From contig MEOE01000007.1 of the NCBI GenBank assembly GCA_001768565.1, forward strand, positions 115,500 to 179,499: a stretch of 64,000 bases of DNA. The letters run 5' to 3'. Every line of letters starts with the position of its first letter. Position 1 is the first letter of the stretch. The notes beneath the pieces were generated by a model. It was not told the DNA's origin. It searched no databases and saw only the letters and a program-made list of their open reading frames with translations. Made by a program: the position numbers and the translations under genes. Positions 29,436-39,096 of the stretch are shown here, piece by piece. Origin of the DNA: Bacteroidetes bacterium GWF2_33_16 (GTDB taxonomy: Bacteria; Bacteroidota; Bacteroidia; Bacteroidales; UBA12077).

Positions 29436-29885
29436 ATGAAGTTTATATTTCGAATTGTGGGGATTCTGCTTTTTGCTTTTATGATTTTCAATTGTAGTGA
29501 TAATCGATGCAATGAGGAGGTAGATGTTTTACTTAAAGCGGAAATAATAGTGAATGATCCCATTTTAACAAATGCCGGATTTTTGGAAACCCTTTCAATT
29601 TATTCTCCTGCATGGACAGATAGTGTTCATTATAGCTCTGCGAATTTTATGTTGGAGTTGTCTCCATTTGCAGATACTACAGTGTTTGTTTTTACAAGTC
29701 AGGCATGGAAAGATACTGTAAAAATATTTTATGAACGCGATCTTGTTTATCTTTCTCAAGAATGCGGATTTGTTACCTATTATAAAATTGATAGCACACG
29801 ATATACCTCAACTATTGATTCTTTAGTTTGGGTTAATAAAAAGCTTACAACATTGACTGATGGACATGTTAAGATATATTTTTAG
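29436..29885 (+). CDS. DUF6452 lipoprotein
   Basis: The 149-residue protein has a lipoprotein signal (FAFMIFNC, Cys at 20) followed by a Cys-rich start (CSDNRCNEEVDVLLKAEI) and a beta-rich domain with paired AWTDSV and AWKDTV strands. It matches the Bacteroidota DUF6452 pattern, usually encoded beside DUF6048. Function is unknown; the location is the envelope. Its 3' end overlaps the start of the next gene by 26 bp in another frame, indicating translational coupling. Confidence 0.75.
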   Translation: MKFIFRIVGILLFAFMIFNCSDNRCNEEVDVLLKAEIIVNDPILTNAGFLETLSIYSPAWTDSVHYSSANFMLELSPFADTTVFVFTSQAWKDTVKIFYERDLVYLSQECGFVTYYKIDSTRYTSTIDSLVWVNKKLTTLTDGHVKIYF

Positions 29886-30531
29886 TATACTGTTGTTTTT
29901 CGTTTTTTCTTTTCAACTGATGGCCCAAAAAACAGATGAAAAGAAAAAAGATGGATGGGAAATTACTGGAATTAAGATTGGTATGGATGTTGGCAGATTT
30001 TCAAATTTTTTGTTTAAACCTGAGCAAACATCATATGCCGGATCTTTGGATGTCGGATTTAATAATAAATATTTTATTATTGCAGAGGCTGGATATTCTG
30101 AAATAAATCTCGACAGGGACAATTATAATTATATTTCGGATGGAACATTCTATAAGATTGGCCTCGATTATAACATGCTTAAAAAATACCCGACAGATTT
30201 TTTAGGTGCCGGATTTCGTTTTGCATATAGCACTTTAGAACATTCTGCCAATAATATTAGATTTGAAAGTGAACATTGGGGAAGCTATTACACTGAAAAA
30301 GAGAGCGAAACAAATCAGACTATGTGGCTCGAAGCTTCATTTGGATTAAAAGGAGAGATTTTTAAAAATGTTTATTTTGGTTGGTCTGCAATTATAAAAG
30401 TTCGGTTTTATGGCGGTACTGATGATAAATTTCAACCATATGATATTCCGGGGTTTGGAAAAGCCGCTAATTCAATAAGCATAGGAGCAAACTACTTTAT
30501 TTATTACCAGATCCCGTTTAATAGGAAATAA
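29860..30531 (+). CDS. DUF6048 outer-membrane beta-barrel protein
   Basis: The 223-residue protein has a signal peptide (to about QLMAQ, residue 22) and an array of amphipathic strands ending in YYQIPFNRK. Segments such as GIKIGMDVGRFSNFLFKPEQ and FLGAGFRFAYSTLEHSANNI are the DUF6048 pattern. It should be a small outer-membrane barrel. The ATG at 29860 overlaps the preceding lipoprotein gene; a second in-frame ATG at 29866 is equally possible. The pair with DUF6452 suggests a lipoprotein-barrel partnership (inference). Confidence 0.78.
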   Translation: MDMLRYIFSILLFFVFSFQLMAQKTDEKKKDGWEITGIKIGMDVGRFSNFLFKPEQTSYAGSLDVGFNNKYFIIAEAGYSEINLDRDNYNYISDGTFYKIGLDYNMLKKYPTDFLGAGFRFAYSTLEHSANNIRFESEHWGSYYTEKESETNQTMWLEASFGLKGEIFKNVYFGWSAIIKVRFYGGTDDKFQPYDIPGFGKAANSISIGANYFIYYQIPFNRK

Positions 30532-30562
30532 TAAATCGATACTTCGGGAATTCTACCCAGAC

Positions 30563-31564
30563 TTAATTATAATAATTCTTTAATTTCTGCTGAAACAGTT
30601 CTTTATTGGTTTCGTTTATTTTTTTGATAATATCGGTAATAATAATTATTCTGTTTTCAACCTCAAGTGGTGAGAGGTCTTTTTCTTTAGCAAATACTAT
30701 TTTTTCTATATGATAACCCGATTCGTTCAAAATTAAGGCTACAGCAGCATTAAAGTTATCAAAAATTACAACAGAAGGAAGTTGGTTTTCGGCATATTTG
30801 GTAACAGCTTTTTGAACCATGCTTTTTATATATTTTATCTGTGTCTCTCCAAGATAATTCGAGCCTAGCAAAATCTTTATCATATCAATTTTTGCCACAT
30901 CTCTTCTATTCCCAGATTCCTTCATTTTCTGATATTCTTTCTCACTTGTCTGAAGAAAGAGATTTATAAAATCGGGAGGAAGATCATTTATATGTCCAAG
31001 GCTTTTTTCTGCTTTTTTAAGCTTATATTCTTTTAATGCGGCATTCTGATCAATAGGAACATAATATTCCCATTTACGAGTTCTTTTATAGGTCTCTGTC
31101 ATTGGTTTTGGTTTCCAATTGCTTTCCGGCCTTTGCATCAATGGAGCAGTTATGCTTAAATTGTCTGTTTCAAGAGCAAATAAAAGACAATTAACAAAGT
31201 GAATCCATCCACCACCAATCGAATTGTGTAAAGCGCTCCATAAGGTTTTGTGAGATACTTGAGCTAAGTCAATTGTGTCGTAATCAGAGCTGTATTCTTT
31301 TTGTTTTAGCTTATCAACAAAATCGTTACTTAACCGAACAGGGTAATAGGTAAATTCATTACTCGATGAATCTGCAAGTGCCTGACTGTGTGGCAATTCT
31401 TTTATATCGAGTATGTAATTTGAATCATTCGAAAGTTCAATATAGATTTTTAAATCCTTTCCCCAGCTCATTCGTTCTATTAATATTGGTTCCGTTTTTT
31501 GTTGAGAGAAGGAGGGTGTAAGCAGAAAAAATAAACTGAATAAAAGAAGAAGTTTTTTTTTCAT
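30563..31564 (-). CDS. Unknown secreted protein
   Basis: I do not recognise the family. A clear signal peptide (KKKLLLLFSLFFLLTPSFS, cut near residue 20) sends the 333-residue product to the periplasm or beyond. The mature part is mixed alpha/beta, with a conspicuous glycine cluster HNSIGGGWIHFVNCLLFAL near residue 112 and a lysine-rich helical second half (about 175-333), ending in an amphipathic helix. There are no repeats or membrane segments, and no T9SS sorting domain. It is alone on the minus strand, convergent with DUF6048 and downstream of mutB, which has its own terminator. Confidence 0.6.
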   Translation of the reverse strand: MKKKLLLLFSLFFLLTPSFSQQKTEPILIERMSWGKDLKIYIELSNDSNYILDIKELPHSQALADSSSNEFTYYPVRLSNDFVDKLKQKEYSSDYDTIDLAQVSHKTLWSALHNSIGGGWIHFVNCLLFALETDNLSITAPLMQRPESNWKPKPMTETYKRTRKWEYYVPIDQNAALKEYKLKKAEKSLGHINDLPPDFINLFLQTSEKEYQKMKESGNRRDVAKIDMIKILLGSNYLGETQIKYIKSMVQKAVTKYAENQLPSVVIFDNFNAAVALILNESGYHIEKIVFAKEKDLSPLEVENRIIIITDIIKKINETNKELFQQKLKNYYN

Positions 31565-31634
31565 GATTTTTTTGCTTTTTTAGGTCTTTTAAAAGTACAA
31601 CTTTTTTTTAGTTTTTAAAATAAGCAAAAAGAAA

Positions 31635-31658
31635 AGACTCAGCATTTCGGCTGAGTCT
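31635..31658 (-). terminator. Terminator of mutAB
   Basis: AGACTCAGC (31635-31643) pairs perfectly with GCTGAGTCT (31650-31658) across a 6-nt loop. On the minus strand the stem is followed by a T-rich tail (TTTTCTTTTT). Confidence 0.8.
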
Positions 31659-31681
31659 CAATATAAGAAATGATTATAAAA

Positions 31682-33835
31682 TTAATCTTCTAGCATTATT
31701 TCTAACATTTTTATTGCAGCAATTGGAATAGATGTACCTGGACCAAAAACACCTGCAACGCCTGCATCGTAAAGAAACTGGTAATCTTGTGTTGGAATAA
31801 CACCACCAACAATAACCATAATATCTTCGCGACCAAGTTTCTTAAGTTCTGCTATTACTTGCGGAACCAATGTTTTGTGTCCTGCAGCTAGTGATGATAC
31901 GCCCATAATATGTACGTCGTTTTCAACTGCTTGTTTGGCTGCTTCTGCCGGAGTCTGGAATAATGGACCAATATCAACATCGAAACCTAGATCGGCATAT
32001 CCTGTTGAAACTACTTTTGCACCACGGTCATGGCCGTCTTGTCCCATTTTTGCAATCATAATACGTGGCTGGCGTCCTTCTTTCTCTGCAAATTTCTGCA
32101 CCAGTTCTTTTGCTTTATTATAATTTGCATCGTCTTTTGATTCTGACATATATACTCCTGATATTGATCTAATTACTGCTTTATATCTTCCTGCATGTTT
32201 TTCACATGCATCAGAAATCTCGCCTAATGTAGCACGTTTTTGAGCTGCAATTACAGCTAACTCTAACAGGTTTCCTTTTCCGGTTTTTGCACATTCTTCA
32301 ATGGCGCGAAGTGCAGCTTGAACTTCATTGTTATTTCTTTCTGCTCTCAGTTTTGCCAATCGTATTAACTGTGCCTCTCGAACGGCTGTGTTATCAACAT
32401 CCAAAATATCAATAGGATCTTCTTTGTCTAAGCGATATTTGTTAATACCAACAATCGTATCCTTACGAGTATCTATTCTAGCTTGTTTACGAGCAGAAGC
32501 TTCTTCAATCCGCATTTTAGGAATACCTGTCTCAATGGCTTTAGCCATTCCTCCTAATTTCTCTACCTCCTCAATTAATGCCCATGCTTTATTGGCAATC
32601 TCTTCTGTTAATTTCTCAACATAATATGATCCAGCCCAGGGATCAACAGCACGACAAATCTGAGTTTCTTCCTGAATATAAATTTGTGTGTTTCGTGCAA
32701 TACGAGCAGAGAAATCTGTTGGTAGAGCAATTGCCTCATCTAATGCATTTGTATGCAGTGATTGTGTGTGACCTAATGCTGCTCCCATAGCTTCAATACA
32801 AGTTCTGGCTACATTATTAAATGGATCTTGTTCTGTTAAACTCCATCCAGATGTTTGTGAGTGCGTGCGCAAAGCCATTGATTTTAGATTTTTTGGATTA
32901 AATTGTTTTACCAATTTAGCCCAAAGCATTCGTGCAGCACGCATCTTAGCTATTTCCATAAAGTGGTTCATGCCAATAGCCCAGAAAAAAGATAATCGTG
33001 GAGCAAACGTATCGATATCCATTCCTGCATTAACTCCTGTTCTCAAGTATTCTAAACCATCAGCTAATGTGTATGCAAGTTCAATGTCTGCTGTTGCTCC
33101 AGCTTCCTGCATATGGTAACCTGAAATACTAATTGAGTTGAACTTAGGCATGTTTTTCGATGTGTACTCGAAAATATCAGCAATAATTTTCATTGAGAAT
33201 TCTGGTGGATAGATATAAGTATTTCGTACCATGAACTCTTTTAAAATATCATTTTGAATGGTTCCACTTAGCTGATCTAAACGGACACCTTGCTCTAATC
33301 CAGCAACAATATAAAATGCCAAAATAGGAAGTACTGCACCATTCATTGTCATCGACACCGACATTTTATCTAATGGAATCTGGTCGAACAGAATTTTCAT
33401 ATCAAGAATCGAGTCTACAGCTACACCTGCTTTTCCAACATCACCAACAACACGCTCGTGATCTGAATCATAGCCACGGTGTGTAGCAAGGTCGAATGCA
33501 ATTGATAATCCTTTTTGTCCGGCAGCCAAATTTCTACGGTAAAATGCATTTGATTCTTCTGCTGTAGAAAATCCTGCATACTGACGCACAGTCCATGGTT
33601 GCATAACATACATCGCAGAGTAAGGTCCTCTTAAATATGGTGCCAGTCCTGCTGCATAGTTCAAATGTTCCATACCCTCCAAATCTTCTTGGGTATAAGC
33701 ATTTTTTACTATTATCTGCTCTGGGGTATTCCAGCTGGCATCAATGCCTTTTTCTTTTTCCCAGTCTTTGGCAGAACTATAAGCCGACTTAGGTAAATCT
33801 AATGGTATATTGTTAAAATTTGGTTTCATTTTCAT
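31682..33835 (-). CDS. mutB: Methylmalonyl-CoA mutase, large subunit
   Basis: MutB is the catalytic, adenosylcobalamin-binding subunit that interconverts succinyl-CoA and (R)-methylmalonyl-CoA in propionate formation or use. The 717-residue protein has the acyl-CoA barrel ([24 protein letters not shown] start region, [20 protein letters not shown] in the middle) and a C-terminal cobalamin domain with the base-off motif DGHDRG (DxHxxG) and the later GGVIPTQDY segment. Two Met codons, at residues 1 and 3, are possible starts. It follows mutA by about 10 bp. Epimerase and the MeaB/ArgK chaperone are not in this window. Confidence 0.97.
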   Translation of the reverse strand: MKMKPNFNNIPLDLPKSAYSSAKDWEKEKGIDASWNTPEQIIVKNAYTQEDLEGMEHLNYAAGLAPYLRGPYSAMYVMQPWTVRQYAGFSTAEESNAFYRRNLAAGQKGLSIAFDLATHRGYDSDHERVVGDVGKAGVAVDSILDMKILFDQIPLDKMSVSMTMNGAVLPILAFYIVAGLEQGVRLDQLSGTIQNDILKEFMVRNTYIYPPEFSMKIIADIFEYTSKNMPKFNSISISGYHMQEAGATADIELAYTLADGLEYLRTGVNAGMDIDTFAPRLSFFWAIGMNHFMEIAKMRAARMLWAKLVKQFNPKNLKSMALRTHSQTSGWSLTEQDPFNNVARTCIEAMGAALGHTQSLHTNALDEAIALPTDFSARIARNTQIYIQEETQICRAVDPWAGSYYVEKLTEEIANKAWALIEEVEKLGGMAKAIETGIPKMRIEEASARKQARIDTRKDTIVGINKYRLDKEDPIDILDVDNTAVREAQLIRLAKLRAERNNNEVQAALRAIEECAKTGKGNLLELAVIAAQKRATLGEISDACEKHAGRYKAVIRSISGVYMSESKDDANYNKAKELVQKFAEKEGRQPRIMIAKMGQDGHDRGAKVVSTGYADLGFDVDIGPLFQTPAEAAKQAVENDVHIMGVSSLAAGHKTLVPQVIAELKKLGREDIMVIVGGVIPTQDYQFLYDAGVAGVFGPGTSIPIAAIKMLEIMLED

Positions 33836-33845
33836 CTTTTTTTAA

Positions 33846-35720
33846 TTACTCAATTCCTAGTTCTTTCTGAAAACCTTGAAGTGTTTCAATCAAATTCGAT
33901 TTCATATGTATGAAATGCTTTATTCCTTTTGATTTCAATTCTTCAATACTTGCTGGATATCCGGCAACAACAGTAATTGCTTTACCATTCAGCATTTCTA
34001 AAACGGCAGGAGCAACAGTTGGATATTCATCATCAGAGCTGCAAACCACAACAATACTCGCTTTTTGATCAATTGCAGCTTTTACACCTTCATCAACTGA
34101 ATTAAAACCAAGATTATCAATGATTTTAAATCCGGCACATGCAAAAAATCCTGAGGCAAAACCTGCTCTTGCTTTACGCATATTTAAATCTCCAATAGTT
34201 AATAAAAAAACTACGGGAGTATCTTTTTTCTTGTCGGTTTTTAAACGCATCAATTCAATTTGTTCAGCACCGCGATATGGTTTTATAGGTTCTGCTATTG
34301 CATCATCTCTTTTGCTTGTTTTAGATCTAATTGTGTCAGCAGTAATTTTTGCTTCAACTTTTTCTAATGCATTTGGATATTGATTTGTTCCCAAAAGTAT
34401 TTCGCGTCGTAAAGCAATATTTAAATTACGTTTATTGTCTGATTCAGTTACTTTTCCTTGAATAAATCCAGCCTTAAATGATTCAATATATCCACCTTTT
34501 GATTCAATTTCCTGGAAAAGTTTCCATGCATGCTCAGCTATTGAAGCTGTTAAGGTTTCAATATAATACGAGCCTCCTGCAGGATCCACAATCTTATCAA
34601 AATATGATTCTTCTTTTAATAAGATTTGCGTATTTCGAGCAATTCGATCGGAAAAATCAGTTGCTTTTTCGAATGCATTGTTAAATGGAGTAACTGTTAA
34701 AGAATCAATTCCTGCTATGGTAGCAGACATCGATTCGGTTGTGCCACGAAGCATATTTACATATGGATCGTAAACTGTCTGGTTCCATTTTGATGTAGTT
34801 GCATGAATAATCATTTTTGCAACTTCTTTGTTTTTAGGTTGGTAGGCATCAACTATTTTTGCCCAAAGCATTCGTGCTGCTCTGAATTTGGCTATTTCCA
34901 TAAAATAGTTTGAACTTACTCCAAAGTTAAATTTTAAGTTTTGCGCAACGGTATCAATATCTAAACCTTTTTCGGTTAATAGAGTTAAATACTGATTTCC
35001 CATAGACAATGAAAATCCAAGTTCCTGAACAATAGTTGCTCCGGCATTGCAGAACAATTCGCCATTAACACCAATTACTCTAAAATTTGGTAAGTCTTTA
35101 GCCTTTTCGACAAGTTGTTTTGCCGTTTCAAATACTTCATCCTGTGATTTGCAGAAATTGCCATTAGTTGATAAGTGAGCAAGAGGATCAAAACAAACAG
35201 ATCCTTTTATTTCATTTTTATTGATTTTTTCAGATTGTATTTTAGCATTTAAAAAATCAATAAAAGGATTTGCAACTGAAGCACCCATAATATTAAGTTC
35301 GATGCTCTCAAGTTGAATATCTTTTAACAAGATTTCAAAATCCTTATTCGAAATATTCTCTTTGCAAGTTACGTCAAAACCAATTGAATCGACACCTTTC
35401 ATTAGGACATCAAGCGCTTTTTTATTAGCAGCTGCAATATCCGTAGCATCAATGTTCTGGCGAACATACCAGCAATTACAGTTCGATTTATTTCCTCGAA
35501 CATAAGGAAATTCACCTGGAAGATATTTTACATGCTTTAGGCTTTCGATATGTTCAGCACGATAGTAAGGTCGTACGCTGAATCCTTCAATAGTGCTCCA
35601 TACCAGTTTTTTCTCGTAATCAGCACCTTTAAGATCTTTGTTGATCTGTTCTTCCCACTGCTGCGTAGTAATGGGAGGGAACTCTTCGAACAATTTTATC
35701 TTTTTTGTTTTGTCTACCAT
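33846..35720 (-). CDS. mutA: Methylmalonyl-CoA mutase, small subunit
   Basis: MutA is the non-catalytic partner of MutB. The 624 residues show the same barrel plus cobalamin-type domain ([20 protein letters not shown] and [15 protein letters not shown] blocks), but the DxHxxG cobalamin ligand motif is replaced by RKARAGFASGFF, as expected for the small subunit. The gene leads the mutAB operon; the 158-bp region before it contains a -7-like TAATTTTG at 35747-35754 on its strand, about 30 nt before the start. Confidence 0.95.
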   Translation of the reverse strand: MVDKTKKIKLFEEFPPITTQQWEEQINKDLKGADYEKKLVWSTIEGFSVRPYYRAEHIESLKHVKYLPGEFPYVRGNKSNCNCWYVRQNIDATDIAAANKKALDVLMKGVDSIGFDVTCKENISNKDFEILLKDIQLESIELNIMGASVANPFIDFLNAKIQSEKINKNEIKGSVCFDPLAHLSTNGNFCKSQDEVFETAKQLVEKAKDLPNFRVIGVNGELFCNAGATIVQELGFSLSMGNQYLTLLTEKGLDIDTVAQNLKFNFGVSSNYFMEIAKFRAARMLWAKIVDAYQPKNKEVAKMIIHATTSKWNQTVYDPYVNMLRGTTESMSATIAGIDSLTVTPFNNAFEKATDFSDRIARNTQILLKEESYFDKIVDPAGGSYYIETLTASIAEHAWKLFQEIESKGGYIESFKAGFIQGKVTESDNKRNLNIALRREILLGTNQYPNALEKVEAKITADTIRSKTSKRDDAIAEPIKPYRGAEQIELMRLKTDKKKDTPVVFLLTIGDLNMRKARAGFASGFFACAGFKIIDNLGFNSVDEGVKAAIDQKASIVVVCSSDDEYPTVAPAVLEMLNGKAITVVAGYPASIEELKSKGIKHFIHMKSNLIETLQGFQKELGIE

Positions 35721-35828
35721 AACAAATTGTTAAAATTAATTTTGTGCAAAATTAACTCATTTACTATTAATACATATGATTTTAAGCATAAATTGATATG
35801 CTTTAGAATATTGATTGTGTATTTTCAA

Positions 35829-35856
35829 AAAAGGCATCCATGATCGGACGCCTTTT
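35829..35856 (-). terminator. Terminator after the frameshifted lipoprotein gene
   Basis: AAAAGGC (35829-35835) pairs with GCCTTTT (35850-35856), and the stem extends imperfectly inward. On the minus strand a run of six T follows. Confidence 0.6.
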
Positions 35857-35878
35857 AACTAGTGCAAGAAAGTTCTTT

Positions 35879-36630
35879 TTAGCGAATATAAATGGCGTGT
35901 GTTAATAAGGTTAAATTTATAAAATAATACTTTTTTGAGTCTTGATTAGAAGAGTCAACATAATAAGCATATATGCTAAGTGTTACTCCTGGGTATTCAT
36001 CTGATCCATACATCTCTTTTACATCTGCTGCTTTGAACGTGCAGGATAGGGTTCTCGGATCAAGTTTTTTGGTTAGAAATTTACTGTCGTCATAGGTGTT
36101 TCCGGCATATTCCAATTCAGCATATAGTTTATAGGCATTTTCAGTGTTACCAACCCATTCCACTATAATGTCTGTTCCTTTTGGATAATTATCCCAGGAA
36201 TCTTTATCTATAGCTGTTATATCAACAAAAGTATTGCACGAGTCAATAAATGCAGGAACAAGGTTATTCCCTCCAATATTCCAGATTGCACGAGTAGCAT
36301 CAGTACTTCCTCCCCAATATGAGCCATATAAATTAGTTAGAGTTTGATTGTTGCAGATTACAGTTCCTCCTCCCTCCACAGAGAACTTTGAGGCACCAGG
36401 AGTTGCCAGAAATACTGCAGTTGTTATTAATGAAAAACTATAGGTTGTTGGATTTCTGTATTTAATGGCAACCCAGATTTTTGTGCTCGTAAATATCCAT
36501 ACGAGTCATCAAACACAGGGTCTTTTACCCCACTTTCATCGGTAAATAGATCTAAGGTTTCTTCATCGCAACCTGTAAAACCTAATAGAATTGTAGCTAA
36601 GATAGCACACGCTAAGATCGAAGTTTTCAT
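35879..36630 (-). pseudogene. Lipoprotein gene split by a frameshift in a T5 run
   Basis: The 5' part (36630 down to 36427) codes a lipoprotein signal, FTGCDEE with the lipobox Cys at about 21, then an acidic stretch. A second frame continues to 35879 (DUF-like beta-rich, with IIVEWVGNTENAYKLYAELE) and lacks an ATG. That second frame is open well upstream of its first GTG, reading IKYRNPTTYSFSLITTAVFL in the overlap. The two join smoothly if one A (minus strand) is added in the run at 36478-36482, giving ...YLRAQKIWVAIKYRN... and a 250-residue product. So this is one gene with a single-base deletion, a sequencing error, or a homopolymer switch. The family is not recognised; the product would be a surface lipoprotein of beta structure. 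Confidence 0.7.
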
Positions 36631-36737
36631 TTTTATTTATTTAGATTTAGTTGATATATTTATTAAAGCTAAGCTATTTTTAAATTAATAAAAGATGCTA
36701 TTAAACAAAAGTAAATTTTTGAAAGTTTTTAAATAAT

Positions 36738-37202
36738 TTAAAACCCAATTGCTAAATGAAGTCCTATTGATGCATGAATATCATCTGTACTTAAAGCAAA
36801 TCCAAGTTGTGGTCCAACATTAATTTGTCCAAATTCGTATAAACTTGCAAAGTGTGGAAATGAAGAAATCTACAATTGTTCTGATAATTTAAGTGTTACT
36901 TCGGGTGATAACCTTATCGATAAATAATCAATAAGTCTGTACATTGGGATGAAACTAATGGTGGTATATCTGTGATCATCAGATACCATGTCGTATCGTA
37001 AACCAAATCTTTCTGAATGTCCGATAATTTTTTCTACATGAATATGATGCCTAAAGGTTGCTAATTTCTCTGTAAAACTGCAAACTAGTTCGTTTGAAAG
37101 CCCGATTTCAAATTCTGTATGATGATATTGTTCTGCAATAAGAGAAAAGTTTGTAATTACTTGGATACTCACAAAGAGATTCTTTATGAATAAAATAAGA
37201 GG
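36738..37202 (-). pseudogene. Remnant of an outer-membrane beta-barrel gene
   Basis: From a stop at 37203-37205 the minus-strand frame stays open to a TAG at 36870-36872, but it has no ATG near its 5' end; only a GTG at 37170-37172 is available. After that TAG the same frame goes on for about 43 codons, with YEFGQINVGPQLGFALSTDD and a terminal IGLHLAIGF, typical alternating strands and an aromatic C-terminus of an outer-membrane barrel. So an in-frame nonsense codon separates the last strands, and the signal peptide is missing. The remnant begins only 8 bp after the histidine kinase stop. It is most likely a decaying gene; a sequencing error could explain the TAG but not the missing start. 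Confidence 0.6.
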
Positions 37203-37209
37203 TTAGAAG

Positions 37210-38466
37210 TTATTCGGAGTATCTTGGTAGGGAAAAGAAAAATTTACTTCCTTTTCCAGTTTCGCTTTCAACCCACATCTTCCCATCCATTTTTTCAACA
37301 AATTCATGGCAAAGAATTAAACCCAGTCCAGTGCCTTTTTCTTTGTCTGTTCCAATAGTAGTGGTGCTTTTTTCCACTTTAAAAAGGTTTGAGAGTTTTG
37401 CTTTATCCATTCCAACTCCGGTATCTGAAATACAAACTGTGACTAAACCTTTTTGTTCATTTTTATCTGTTACAGTGTCAAATATGATTTTGCCGTTTTT
37501 AGGAGTAAATTTTATTGCATTTGAAAGTAAGTTCCGAACAACCGTATTTACCATATTTTCATCAGTGTATACAAAGGATCCGGCCTGTACATTGTTTTGA
37601 ATATGAATGCTTTTATGGTCAATATTACTTTTAAGAAGCACTATATTCGAATCAATAATGCTTTTAATTTTTAAAATCTCAGGCCGAGGAATTATTTTAC
37701 CCGTTTGTGATTTAGCCCACTGCAATAGGTTTTGCAACAGATCGTAGGTTTGTTGAGTTGTTATATTAAGTAAATCGATCATTTCCTTCGTTTCTTCTAT
37801 GGAATATGATTCAATTTTTTCTGACAATAATGAGGTATAACCTAAAAGAAGAGAGAAGGGATTAATTAAATCATGCGCCAGAATGGTAAAGAATTTATCT
37901 TTAGTTGCAACTAATTCCTGTAGCTGTTGTTTTTGTTTTTCTATCTCTAAATTCTTTTCCGAAACAGTTGCGAATGCTTCTTGTATTTCGATATGCTGAC
38001 TAATTAATTTTGTATGAATTTTTTCTTTCTCATCGATTTCATCCAATGCTTTATCGCGAAGAGAAATTAATTCGTTAATCTGGCTATAAACTTCACTTCT
38101 GTTCTCAATAGCAAATAAAGCATTATAATTATTTTCTCCAATACGTAATGATGAAATGGTAAGCTGGTAATATAAATCAGAATCTGAATCGTTTCTTGAA
38201 AAGAGATTTTTGTGTAGCTTGGCCGAAAAAACAACCGGTGGTCCTCCTTTAAAAACAGGATTGATCCTTAGTTTGTAAAGTTCTTTATTAAAATTTGGAA
38301 AGATTTCGAACAATAAACGATTTAGGATTTCTTTTTTTTCAATGCCCGTAAGGTTCTCAATGGGTTTGTTCCAATATATTATTTTGTAATTCTCATCAAT
38401 AATAAAATATCCTTCAGGAAGATAGTCCAGTGCAAAAAAAAGCTCTTTATTTACTACTTTCGACAT
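37210..38466 (-). CDS. PAS-domain histidine kinase
   Basis: The soluble 418-residue kinase has an N-terminal PAS domain (about 10-125, GYFIIDENYKIIYWNKPIEN), a coiled-coil linker (about 125-190), a HisKA domain with the phospho-accepting H198 in FFTILAHDLINPF, and an HATPase domain with NLLSNAIKFTP (N box), DTGVGMD (G1) and GTGLGLILCHEFVEKMDGKM (G2). No membrane segment is present, so it senses a cytoplasmic signal. It is the last gene of a three-gene run with CheC and a CheY-like protein (9 and 12 bp gaps), hence probably the phosphodonor to that receiver. No CheA, CheW or receptor is nearby. Confidence 0.92.
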   Translation of the reverse strand: MSKVVNKELFFALDYLPEGYFIIDENYKIIYWNKPIENLTGIEKKEILNRLLFEIFPNFNKELYKLRINPVFKGGPPVVFSAKLHKNLFSRNDSDSDLYYQLTISSLRIGENNYNALFAIENRSEVYSQINELISLRDKALDEIDEKEKIHTKLISQHIEIQEAFATVSEKNLEIEKQKQQLQELVATKDKFFTILAHDLINPFSLLLGYTSLLSEKIESYSIEETKEMIDLLNITTQQTYDLLQNLLQWAKSQTGKIIPRPEILKIKSIIDSNIVLLKSNIDHKSIHIQNNVQAGSFVYTDENMVNTVVRNLLSNAIKFTPKNGKIIFDTVTDKNEQKGLVTVCISDTGVGMDKAKLSNLFKVEKSTTTIGTDKEKGTGLGLILCHEFVEKMDGKMWVESETGKGSKFFFSLPRYSE

Positions 38467-38475
38467 AACACTTAA

Positions 38476-39084
38476 TTAAGACAAGAATTTTTCATAATAA
38501 AGCTGAATTTTCTCAATTAGCGAATTAAATGATTTTACTTTGAAAAATATGGCAAAGTTCCCGCGGGCCTCGAATTCCTCAATCTTAAAATGAGTTTTCG
38601 CAAACAAAATAGCTGATTCATTTTTAATCATTTCATCCGGAATAATTATATTTCTTGATCCTTGCTCATATATTGGAACTATATAATCAAGATGAATGCT
38701 TAACATATTGCTAAGTGTTCCCATAACTGCGTTAATAATAACATTCCCTATTTCAGAAAGAATATCAACTCTTAATGAGTCCATGTCTAAATTTGTACCG
38801 CTTTTACCAATAAAGGCATTAACCAGTTTTGCAGCATGATCTGATGATAAAATCAGTTTTGAAAAACCATTTAATTCACCATTAAAGGGCAATGTGATTA
38901 CGGCATAGTTTTCTTCCTCAAAGTAGTTTACAAAATCAGAATATTCACTAAACTCAACAATTTTAACTTCCGGTACATCAAGTTTAATGTGCGATTGAAC
39001 CATTGTATTAAGCAATTCGGCACTTTTCCCAACACCTATATTAATTACTTCTTTTAGTATTTCAATTTGTAGGGGATTAAGCAT
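38476..39084 (-). CDS. cheC: CheC-type CheY-P phosphatase
   Basis: The 202-residue protein carries both active-site signatures of CheC: EVINIGVGKSAELLN (E12, N15) and EIGNVIINAVMGTLSNML (E111, N114), spaced as in Bacillus/Thermotoga CheC. CheC dephosphorylates CheY-P. A CheY-like gene lies 12 bp upstream in the same operon, so this is its likely substrate. CheD, the usual activator, is not in this window. CheC is rarely seen outside chemotaxis loci, so its pairing with a PAS kinase is notable. Confidence 0.88.
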   Translation of the reverse strand: MLNPLQIEILKEVINIGVGKSAELLNTMVQSHIKLDVPEVKIVEFSEYSDFVNYFEEENYAVITLPFNGELNGFSKLILSSDHAAKLVNAFIGKSGTNLDMDSLRVDILSEIGNVIINAVMGTLSNMLSIHLDYIVPIYEQGSRNIIIPDEMIKNESAILFAKTHFKIEEFEARGNFAIFFKVKSFNSLIEKIQLYYEKFLS

Positions 39085-39096
39085 AATGAGTGTTTT

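Noticed and set aside
32328..32624. 98-codon open frame opposite mutB
   Set aside because: It is a mirror of the mutB coding sequence; the sense frame has complete catalytic motifs.
36427..36630. Stand-alone 67-residue lipoprotein gene
   Set aside because: The following frame continues without a start and joins it after one added base, so a single broken gene is the simpler reading.
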